Shown here: in pieces, positions 1 to 5,801 of the stretch
How positions within the stretch are numbered: the stretch's first letter is position 1
Layout: the number at the start of each line of letters is the position of its first letter
Assembly (NCBI GenBank): GCA_003524365.1
Contig: DQHS01000186.1
Span: 1 to 14,126 of the forward strand
DNA: 14,126 nt
Direction of reading: 5' to 3'
Source: Cellvibrio sp.
GTDB lineage: Bacteria > Pseudomonadota > Gammaproteobacteria > Pseudomonadales > Cellvibrionaceae
The notes under the pieces: model-generated
Databases searched by the model: none
Told to the model about the DNA's origin: nothing
The model's input: only the letters and a program-made list of their open reading frames with translations
Program-made: the position numbers and the translations under genes

Positions 1-594
1 GCCGCATTAAATTCGGCCGCTATTGTTCCGCCTAGTATTATTAGCAATGCAGATAAGTTGAATAATTTGGGTCTGACAGTTACCGCAGCGGGTATTGTTT
101 CCGAGAACGGGATGAACATAAGCGTTCACAGTGGTAATGCCAATTTGGATAATGCGACTGGGCTGGCGACTACTACGGGCGTTACCTCAACCAATGGTGT
201 GGCTGGCGATTCATTTTTTGTTGAGTCCACTAACAAGCAGGGGTTGTTAACTACATTGTCGCGTTTCAGCGAAGCGATGAAAGCAGTAAAAGATACCCCC
301 GAGAGCAAGGCAGTTTTGGCAGAGATTGTGGCTAAAACACTCACCAATCTTTCTAACTCAATTACAAATACAGTAGCAGTGCAAGGGGAGGTGGGTGCGC
401 GTCAAAATACCTTGGAGAGTTCAAGGGATTTAAATTTAGATGTGGTTTTGTTTTCCAAGCAAACCTTATCCAATTTGCAGGATCTGGATGTCGCCGAGGC
501 GACTATTCGCCTGTCGATGCAGTCATTGATACTGACGGCCTCCCAACAAAGTTTTGCAAAAGTTAGCCAGTTGACGCTCTTTTCTTACCTGTAA
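1..594 (+). CDS. flgL: Flagellar hook-associated protein 3 (FlgL), C-terminal part
   Basis: FlgL forms the second hook-filament junction ring, between FlgK and the first flagellin layer, outside the cell. The reading frame is open to the left edge, so the gene is cut by the window; 197 residues are visible. The last ~90 residues match the FlgL/flagellin C-terminal helix: the segment VGARQNTLESSRDLN is followed by LQDLDVAEATIRLSMQ and ends in a hydrophobic SLILTASQQSFAKVSQLTLFSYL-type tail, which is diagnostic of FlgL rather than flagellin (flagellin ends in LSLLR). The part before it is Ser/Thr/Asn-rich, like the variable outer domain. A TTG at 58 is an internal codon, not a start. Position directly upstream of fliT and flagellin genes agrees with the usual flgK-flgL-fliC order. 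Identity is secure; the N-terminus is not seen. Confidence 0.93.
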   Translation, partial: AALNSAAIVPPSIISNADKLNNLGLTVTAAGIVSENGMNISVHSGNANLDNATGLATTTGVTSTNGVAGDSFFVESTNKQGLLTTLSRFSEAMKAVKDTPESKAVLAEIVAKTLTNLSNSITNTVAVQGEVGARQNTLESSRDLNLDVVLFSKQTLSNLQDLDVAEATIRLSMQSLILTASQQSFAKVSQLTLFSYL

Positions 595-611
595 ATACTT
601 TATCTCTTTGT

Positions 612-641
612 CCCCACCCTTTGAAAAAGCTAGGGGTGGGT
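612..641 (+). terminator. GC-rich hairpin after flgL, possible terminator
   Basis: CCCACCCT (613-620) can pair with the AGGGGTGGG run (632-640) with one bulged G, around an A-rich loop. It starts 18 nt after the flgL stop. There is no clean T-tract; the following bases are TGGGATTCTTATT. An alternative stem using the second GGG run and the C-run at 654-659 is possible. It could be a weak terminator or a 3'-end stabiliser. Confidence 0.35.
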
Positions 642-750
642 GGGATTCTTATTCCCCCCTATTTAATTATCTTTTGCTAATCTTAGTGGGTAGCGTTAGG
701 CTGCTGTTATGGAACAATTTCTCTGATACGTTATTAAGACGAGCTGCTTT

Positions 751-1077
751 ATGGATATTAATCCTTTGCTAGACCCTCTCTCCCGCGCATTAAGTCAATC
801 TCAAGCATTGCTCTCCCTCGCGCAAGCGGGTGATTGGGAGTCATTTGAAATTCTCGTTCAACAACGTCAACAAGGTTTACTGTCTATTAATGATCAGGAA
901 TATCTAGAGTCTCTCGCGCAAGCTGATCTTGAGGCACAAGCTGCCGCTGTTATTCAGGAAATCCAGGGTCTTAATAAGAGGCTTGCAGAGCTGGCGGAGA
1001 TCAGTCGGGAAAATACAGCGTCAGAATTGCGTCAATCCAATAAGGTCAGCAAAGCGATTGATGCATATGGTCGTTAG
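751..1077 (+). CDS. fliT: FliT-like flagellar export chaperone
   Basis: A 108-residue, acidic, all-helical protein resembling FliT. In enterics FliT chaperones the cap protein FliD and binds the FliI ATPase and FlhDC; in polar-flagellated gammaproteobacteria it is mainly regarded as a FliD chaperone. Family-like features are the LLxLAQAGDWESFEILVQQR stretch (residues ~20-40), the short central helix, and the C-terminal SNKVSKAIDAYGR, which matches the AxxAY ending of pseudomonad FliT proteins. No signal peptide or membrane segment is present. The ATG at 751 is the first in the open frame; its ribosome binding site is weak (ACGAG). It lies between flgL and flagellin, whereas fliT usually follows fliS downstream of fliD. 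FliT sequences diverge strongly, so the call rests on length, pattern and locus. Confidence 0.72.
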   Translation: MDINPLLDPLSRALSQSQALLSLAQAGDWESFEILVQQRQQGLLSINDQEYLESLAQADLEAQAAAVIQEIQGLNKRLAELAEISRENTASELRQSNKVSKAIDAYGR

Positions 1078-1166
1078 TTTGACGGCTTATGGGCTATTTA
1101 TAACTTTTTGTAATATTTTTTGTTAATTGCCCGTGTAAATAGTTGGTTCCTGCCATAAAAAATCTC

Positions 1167-1193
1167 TAAAGCAACTCCCGGATATGTCGATAA
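1167..1193 (+). promoter_or_regulatory. Sigma-28 (FliA) promoter of flagellin 1
   Basis: TAAAGCAA (1167-1174), an exact 11-nt spacer and GTCGATAA (1186-1193) match the FliA consensus TAAAGTTT-N11-GCCGATAA at 13 of 16 positions. Transcription would start near 1200, giving a leader of about 90 nt before the flagellin ATG. Confidence 0.85.
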
Positions 1194-1270
1194 CCTTGTT
1201 AGAAGTGCTGATTAGTCTTTGTTCTCAGACTTCATCAACCGACAAGTTTAAGCAGAGTTTCTGCACAGAC

Positions 1271-1289
1271 ATTAATCCAGGAGATTAAT
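1271..1289 (+). promoter_or_regulatory. Hairpin enclosing the flagellin 1 ribosome binding site
   Basis: ATTAATC (1271-1277) and GATTAAT (1283-1289) form a perfect 7-bp inverted repeat with the 5-nt loop CAGGA, so the Shine-Dalgarno AGGAGA (1279-1284) lies in the loop and the top of the 3' arm. The arm ends one base before the ATG at 1291. A GGA in a hairpin loop over the Shine-Dalgarno is the arrangement bound by CsrA/RsmA proteins. The repeat is seen directly; the regulation is inferred. A smaller stem, GCAGA/TCTGC (1252-1264), lies just upstream. Confidence 0.5.
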
Positions 1290-1290
1290 C

Positions 1291-3057
1291 ATGGCTTTAG
1301 TAATTAACAGCAACATCGCCTCCATCAATGCACAACGTCAGTTGATGAACTCAGGCAACGCTCTTGACCGCGCTACAGAACGTTTATCTTCTGGTAACCG
1401 CATCAACTCAGCAAAAGATGACGCCGCCGGTCTTGCGATTGGTAACCGTATGACCTCCCAGGTTCGCGGTCTTGACCAAGCAATCCGTAACGCGAACGAC
1501 GGTGTGTCGATGATTCAAACCGCTGAAGGTGCTTTGCAAGAATCTACTAACATCTTGCAACGTATGCGTGAACTGTCGGTACAGTCTGCGAACGGTATCT
1601 ACAACGATGCTGACCGTGACACATTGAACGCTGAAGCCCAACAGCTGAAAGCGGAATTGGATCGTATCGCCGACACTACCTCGTTTAACGGTAAAGCATT
1701 GCTTGACGGTTCTCTGGGCAAAACCAGTTTGCAAGTAGGTTCGCTCTCTAACCAAACTATTGATGTAAATATTGGCACCTTTAACACCAACTCTCTTGGT
1801 GGTAGCGCTGGTGATGTGGTGGGCGAATCAGCTACCGGTTTAGCGGCGTTATCTGCTTTCACTGGCGCTGATGCTGATACAACTTTGTACGTGAATGATG
1901 TCGCTCTTAGCAGCTTGGCGGATGCCGCAGCAGGTACGACTTTGAATGAAAAAGTCGCCAGTATTAATGCTGATTTGGATGGTAAGGGCGCAGTCGCATC
2001 GGCGCTGGTCTCTTCAGAAGGTAATAGTATTGGTGATGGTGTGTTGGTAGCGGGAACCGATACCTTGACCCTGACTGTAGTTGATGGTGATGGCAATACC
2101 CAAGCCTATGTACTTACCGGCACTAACAGCATGGACGAGTTGGTAGGAAAAATTAACAGCGATACCGGCATTAGCGCTAGTTTAACTGACGATGGTAATT
2201 TGGTGCTGAGCCAAGAAGGCGTGGTGTCAATCGTTGTGACTGGTTCTGGTACCGCAGCGGCTGACGCTGCTGGGTTTGATGGCGCTGAAACCGATGAAAA
2301 TTTCCGTTTGGTTTTCACTGATACCAGTGTGGGTGGTGGTGGAGTAAAAATTGAAGGTGCTGATGATGCAGCAGCTACAGCAACAATGATGACTAACGTT
2401 GCGGCATTGGGTTTGGATATCTCTGATGATCTGGGTAATTTGCAAGGTGCAACGGTTACCAGTTTTGCGACTAGTTTAAATGCGGGCGATCTTATTATTA
2501 ATGGCGTTGCGATTGGTGAAGTTGACGCAGGTGCTGATGCTACTGAAAAACGTGACAATCTCATTGAAGCAATCAATAAAGTGAGTGCTCAGACAGGTGT
2601 TATTGCGTTTGATGGTGATGCCACCGATGGAATTGCATTAGCCTCAACTAGCGGTGAAATAAGTGTCAAATACGGTGATAATGCAGCGGCCACCATGTAT
2701 GCCCAAACCGGTATCCAGGAGCGTAATGCTGCGGAAGGTGCTGGCTCAGTAGCTGGCGTTGATATCTCAACTCAAGCTGGTGCGCAAAAAGCGATTAGCA
2801 TTATCGACAAAGCAATTGACCAAGTTAGTAGTACTCGTGCGGAATTGGGTGCTGTTAACAACCGTCTGGACTTCACCGTATCAAATCTGGCGAATATTTC
2901 TGAGAAGACTTCAGCTGCGCGTTCACGTATTAACGACGCTGACTTTGCCCAAGAAACTGCTAACTTGAGTCGTTCACAAGTATTGCAACAAGCAGCAACA
3001 GCGATGTTGGCTCAGTCAAATGCTCGTCCACAACAAGTACTGTCACTGTTGAGATAA
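1291..3057 (+). CDS. fliC: Flagellin 1 (filament subunit)
   Basis: A 588-residue flagellin, exported by the flagellar type III system and polymerised into the filament. Residues 1-~170 are the conserved D0/D1 half (starting MALVINSNIASINAQRQL, with ERLSSGNRINSAKDDAAGLA and the RNANDGVSMIQTAEGAL region). Residues ~490-588 are the C-terminal D1/D0 half, ending in QSNARPQQVLSLLR. The ~320-residue centre is Ala/Gly/Asp/Thr-rich and carries a flagellin hook-IN-like motif near residues 257-293 (DTLTLTVVDGDGN onwards) and a second similar stretch near 400-455. It is longer than many gammaproteobacterial flagellins because of this outer domain. Start ATG at 1291 has a perfect AGGAGA six bases upstream. 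It is expressed from the sigma-28 promoter at 1167 and probably co-transcribed with flaG. It is paralogous over its full length to the flagellin at 3936. Confidence 0.96.
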   Translation: MALVINSNIASINAQRQLMNSGNALDRATERLSSGNRINSAKDDAAGLAIGNRMTSQVRGLDQAIRNANDGVSMIQTAEGALQESTNILQRMRELSVQSANGIYNDADRDTLNAEAQQLKAELDRIADTTSFNGKALLDGSLGKTSLQVGSLSNQTIDVNIGTFNTNSLGGSAGDVVGESATGLAALSAFTGADADTTLYVNDVALSSLADAAAGTTLNEKVASINADLDGKGAVASALVSSEGNSIGDGVLVAGTDTLTLTVVDGDGNTQAYVLTGTNSMDELVGKINSDTGISASLTDDGNLVLSQEGVVSIVVTGSGTAAADAAGFDGAETDENFRLVFTDTSVGGGGVKIEGADDAAATATMMTNVAALGLDISDDLGNLQGATVTSFATSLNAGDLIINGVAIGEVDAGADATEKRDNLIEAINKVSAQTGVIAFDGDATDGIALASTSGEISVKYGDNAAATMYAQTGIQERNAAEGAGSVAGVDISTQAGAQKAISIIDKAIDQVSSTRAELGAVNNRLDFTVSNLANISEKTSAARSRINDADFAQETANLSRSQVLQQAATAMLAQSNARPQQVLSLLR

Positions 3058-3063
3058 GGTGAT

Positions 3064-3107
3064 AACTTCCCTCGAAGTTAGCTTAATGGCTAACTTCGGG
3101 GAAGTTT
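3064..3107 (+). other. Long hairpin between flagellin 1 and flaG
   Basis: AACTTCCCTCGAAGTTAGC (3064-3082) pairs with GCTAACTTCGGGGAAGTT (3089-3106) over 17-18 bp with a one-base bulge and a 6-nt loop. It begins seven bases after the flagellin stop. The 3' side is TTTCAG, not a T-tract, so it is a poor rho-independent terminator. It is more likely an RNA processing or 3'-protection hairpin that lowers flaG output relative to flagellin. Confidence 0.6.
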
Positions 3108-3120
3108 CAGTGAGGGCTTA

Positions 3121-3513
3121 ATGATGAATGAAATCACTAAAGCAGCCGCGGGACCGGTGCAGATTAAATCTGTACCGGCTTCTCCGTTACTCGGCAGTGT
3201 TCAAGGTCAAAAAACCGGCAATGAATTGCCGCCGGTTGCCGAAGCGGCAAAGCCTGTACCTGTAGAGACCGTCAATTCTCAAGCGGTACAGGAGAGAGTA
3301 CAGGCCGCCGTTGCCCAAATGAACGAATATATTCAGTCAACCCAACGCGATTTGAATTTTAGTTACGACCCAAGTTCAGGTGAAACGGTTGTAAAGGTTT
3401 TGGATAGAAATACACAGGAAGTGATTCGCCAAATTCCGAATGAAATATTTTTACGTTTAGCGCAACAAATGGCTATAGATGACCAAGTCAGTCTGATTAA
3501 TGCACAGGCTTAA
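3121..3513 (+). CDS. flaG: FlaG family protein
   Basis: A 130-residue FlaG protein. In Pseudomonas, Vibrio and Campylobacter flaG lies beside flagellin and fliD, and its loss changes filament length; its molecular role is not settled. Residues ~58-130 hold the conserved domain: a helix (ERVQAAVAQMNEYIQST), the beta segment LNFSYDPSSGETVVKVLD, then the signature TQEVIRQIPNEIFLRLAQ. The N-terminal half is Pro/Ala/Val-rich and probably disordered. No signal peptide is seen. Two tandem ATGs open the frame; GAGGG at 3112-3116 is 4 nt from the first and 7 nt from the second, so either could be used. It lies 63 bp after flagellin 1 with no own promoter visible, and a strong terminator follows, so it probably closes a fliC-flaG operon. 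Confidence 0.93.
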   Translation: MMNEITKAAAGPVQIKSVPASPLLGSVQGQKTGNELPPVAEAAKPVPVETVNSQAVQERVQAAVAQMNEYIQSTQRDLNFSYDPSSGETVVKVLDRNTQEVIRQIPNEIFLRLAQQMAIDDQVSLINAQA

Positions 3514-3565
3514 TATAGGCATAAGGTGTTGTTTTAATTGATATTTATAGATTTTTTCGCAGTTT

Positions 3566-3598
3566 AAAAAAAGAGCAGCTTTGGCTGCTCTTTTTTTT
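3566..3598 (+). terminator. Rho-independent terminator after flaG
   Basis: An A-run precedes GAGCAGC (3573-3579), the loop TTTG, GCTGCTC (3584-3590) and eight Ts. This is a textbook intrinsic terminator, and the flanking A and T runs can extend the stem. It lies 52 bp after the flaG stop and separates the fliC-flaG unit from flagellin 2. Confidence 0.93.
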
Positions 3599-3744
3599 AC
3601 TTTTTTCTACTACTTAAAATTTATTTTATTTTTTATTTTCCTTTTTTTATCTCTGCGTACCGGTAAAAAATCCCCCCGAAAAAATCCCTTCTTGCACCGA
3701 TCTCCAGGGTTTTAGGCACCGTCAAAAATTCCTCTAAAAATATT

Positions 3745-3761
3745 TTGGCACACTCTGTGCA
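3745..3761 (+). promoter_or_regulatory. Sigma-54 (-24/-12) promoter of flagellin 2
   Basis: TTGGCACACTCTGTGCA has the invariant GG (3747-3748) and GC (3759-3760) separated by exactly 10 nt. The -24 block TGGCAC is perfect and the -12 block is GTGC against the consensus TTGC. Transcription would begin near 3771. No sigma-28 promoter could be found in this region. An enhancer-binding activator such as FleQ, FleR or FlrC would be required; none is encoded in the window. Confidence 0.62.
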
Positions 3762-3916
3762 AAATCCTGTTTAGGCGACCCGTATAGAAATCCTGTTGGT
3801 AATAATTTCTTACAAGTCTTGCCACGAAGTTCTCACAGACCAAGCAATTCAGATTGTCGATGTTTCTGAGCTTCATCACTCGGCTTGTCACAGCAAACGC
3901 ATCTGTGAACAGGAAC

Positions 3917-3931
3917 AATCATTAGGAGATT
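3917..3931 (+). promoter_or_regulatory. Ribosome binding site of flagellin 2 in a weak AATC/GATT stem
   Basis: AGGAGA (3924-3929) is six bases before the ATG at 3936. It is flanked by AATC (3917-3920) and GATT (3928-3931), a shorter version of the arrangement at flagellin 1. A second GGA in ACAGGAAC (3909-3916) lies 12 nt upstream, right after the TCACAG/CTGTGA stem. Confidence 0.4.
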
Positions 3932-3935
3932 TATT

Positions 3936-5675
3936 ATGCCTTTAGTCATTAACACCAATGTCGCTTCCTTGAATTCACAGCGTCAATTGATGAACTCAGG
4001 AAATGCACTCGATAAAGCAACTGAGCGTTTGTCCTCTGGCCAACGTGTTAACTCCGCCAAAGACGATGCTGCAGGCTTGGCGATTTCCAATCGCATGACC
4101 TCACAAATTCGCGGTTTGGATCAGGCGATTCGTAACGCAAACGACGGCGTATCACTCGTGCAAACTGCCGAAGGCGCCCTGCAAGAAGTGACCAATATTC
4201 TGCAGCGTATTCGTGAACTATCGATTCAATCAGCGAACGGCATCTACAACGACGATGACCGTAAGACCTTGGATGCGGAAGTTCAGCAGCTCAAGCAAGA
4301 AATGGATCGTATTTCTGAAACCACATCGTTCAACGGACAGCGATTGCTTGATGGCACCTTGGGAGATACCTTTCTTCAGGTGGGATCGCAAGCAAATGAA
4401 ACCATGGATATCAGTATTGGCTCGTTCAATACCTATGCCATGGGTGGATCATCGGGCGATATTGTGGGTGAGCCAGTTGCAACCGGCTTGGCTGCGCTAA
4501 ACGCACTTTTGGCGGGTGATTTGGCTGTTAATGGTACGGCGATTAAACCATTAACACCTGCTGCAACAACATTAAATGAAGCCTTGGCCAGTATTAATGC
4601 TGATCTTGAAGGTAAGAGTGCTGAAGCAACGTCGTTGGTTCAGGTAGCAGCAAGTACTGCAGGTTCAGGTGTGTTGCGCGCGCCGAGTGAAACCTTGGAG
4701 TTAACACTGGTAGATGGTAATGGGTTATCGCAAACCTACACCATCACCGGTACTGAAAGCATGAAAGATCTGGTCAATAAAATTAATGCTGAAACTGCTG
4801 TTGAAGCAACGGTAGATGCCAGCGGCAAGCTGATTTTGACTGCGCCAGGAGCTACTTCACTCGCAATTGATGAAACCCCGATTTCAGGTAACCCGACTGG
4901 GTTGACTGATGCGACCACCAACTTCTCTATGGTGTTTAACGATACCAGTCCAGATAGGCTCGGTGTGCAGATTGAACTAGGTGTAACCGGTGCTGCTGCC
5001 GCACCACGAGTGTTGGCATTGGGTATTGACGTGAATGATGCCAATGGCAATTTGCTAGGTCTAGATGTAACGGCAACGACAGGTGTCGTGTTGCAGGAAG
5101 GCGATATCATTATTAACGATATTCCAATTGGTAAGATTACCGCAGGTGCGACTGTTGCTGCGACGGCGGCAGAGACCATCCGTGTAATTAACCTCTCGGC
5201 AGATGCAACCGGTGTGGTCGCATTCGCTAATGGTGCTGCTGGTGTGGCATTGCGCTCAGCTAATGGCGAGGAAATTGCCATTAAATATGGTGATACTGCG
5301 ACCATAGCAGACGTATTGGCCACTACCGGATTTAAAGAGCGCAATGACACCGAAGGTGTAGGCAGCGTTGCTAGTATTAAGATTGATACCTACGAAGGTG
5401 CACAGCGGGCTATCAGTATTGTTGATAAAGCGTTGGAGCAAGTGAATGCCACCCGCGCGGACTTGGGTGCGGTGAATAACCGCTTGGACTTCACCATGTC
5501 TAACCTTGCTAACGTATCTGAAAAAACGTCTGCATCTCGCTCGCGAATTATTGATGCCGATTTCGCCGCAGAAACCGCAGCACTAAGCCGTGCACAGGTT
5601 CTGCAGCAGGCCGCTACCGCCATGCTGGCACAGTCCAACGCGAGACCTGAGCAGGTGCTTTCGCTGCTCAGATAG
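3936..5675 (+). CDS. fliC: Flagellin 2 (filament subunit paralogue)
   Basis: A 579-residue flagellin, a full-length paralogue of flagellin 1. The conserved N-terminal half (residues 1-~170, starting MPLVINTNVASLNSQRQL) and C-terminal half (~480-579, ending QSNARPEQVLSLLR) differ from flagellin 1 mostly by conservative substitutions (Ile/Val, Asn/Gln, Lys/Arg), which points to an old duplication kept under selection. The central domains also align (both have a TTLNExxASINADL block), with a hook-IN-like motif at ~252-290 (ETLELTLVDGNG onwards). The ATG at 3936 is preceded by AGGAGA at ideal spacing. It appears monocistronic, with its own sigma-54-type promoter and a strong terminator 30 bp after the stop. 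Whether it or flagellin 1 is the major subunit cannot be told from sequence. The symbol fliC is generic; fla-type numbering would also be fair. Confidence 0.95.
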   Translation: MPLVINTNVASLNSQRQLMNSGNALDKATERLSSGQRVNSAKDDAAGLAISNRMTSQIRGLDQAIRNANDGVSLVQTAEGALQEVTNILQRIRELSIQSANGIYNDDDRKTLDAEVQQLKQEMDRISETTSFNGQRLLDGTLGDTFLQVGSQANETMDISIGSFNTYAMGGSSGDIVGEPVATGLAALNALLAGDLAVNGTAIKPLTPAATTLNEALASINADLEGKSAEATSLVQVAASTAGSGVLRAPSETLELTLVDGNGLSQTYTITGTESMKDLVNKINAETAVEATVDASGKLILTAPGATSLAIDETPISGNPTGLTDATTNFSMVFNDTSPDRLGVQIELGVTGAAAAPRVLALGIDVNDANGNLLGLDVTATTGVVLQEGDIIINDIPIGKITAGATVAATAAETIRVINLSADATGVVAFANGAAGVALRSANGEEIAIKYGDTATIADVLATTGFKERNDTEGVGSVASIKIDTYEGAQRAISIVDKALEQVNATRADLGAVNNRLDFTMSNLANVSEKTSASRSRIIDADFAAETAALSRAQVLQQAATAMLAQSNARPEQVLSLLR

Positions 5676-5705
5676 TGAAATCGATCAATTCAGTCGTTGC
5701 TCATT

Positions 5706-5733
5706 AAAAACCGCAGCTCGCTGCGGTTTTTTT
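5706..5733 (+). terminator. Rho-independent terminator after flagellin 2
   Basis: CCGCAG (5711-5716), loop CTCG and CTGCGG (5721-5726), flanked by five As and seven Ts. A classic strong intrinsic terminator that should insulate the downstream kinase gene from flagellin transcription. Confidence 0.95.
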
Positions 5734-5801
5734 ATGTCTTTTAACTTGATGTTGGTTTCTCTCGACTAGGCTTAAGTAAATTACGCACCAGGTTCAAATG
5801 C

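Larger units (their letters stand above)
3514..3935 (+). other. 422-bp intergenic regulatory region between flaG and flagellin 2
   Basis: No plausible gene is present. The left part holds the flaG terminator and a very AT-rich tract (about 3598-3650). The middle has two copies of AAAAAATCCC (3665-3674 and 3679-3688). A sigma-54 element lies at 3745-3761, followed by a leader of about 160 nt with a TCACAG/CTGTGA stem (3888-3908) and the flagellin 2 ribosome binding site. The block CTTCATCA at 3871-3878 recurs in the flagellin 1 leader (1230-1237) at nearly the same distance from the ATG. Confidence 0.7.

Noticed and set aside
58..60. TTG at 58 as the start of a small 178-residue gene
   Set aside because: The same frame is open to the window edge and the protein is the C-terminal part of FlgL.
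1408..2576. Several open frames on the minus strand across flagellin 1 (115, 165, 156 and 72 codons)
   Set aside because: They mirror the strongly conserved flagellin frame, show low-complexity Ser/Ala/Pro/Val composition and no family motif.
3856..3863. GTCGATGT in the flagellin 2 leader as a sigma-28 -10 box
   Set aside because: The sequence 19 nt upstream (AGACCAAG) has no TAAA-type -35, and only GTCGAT matches.
4736..5638. Minus-strand frames opposite flagellin 2, including one of 204 codons
   Set aside because: Complement shadow of Ala/Thr/Val-rich flagellin codons; no recognisable domain or promoter.
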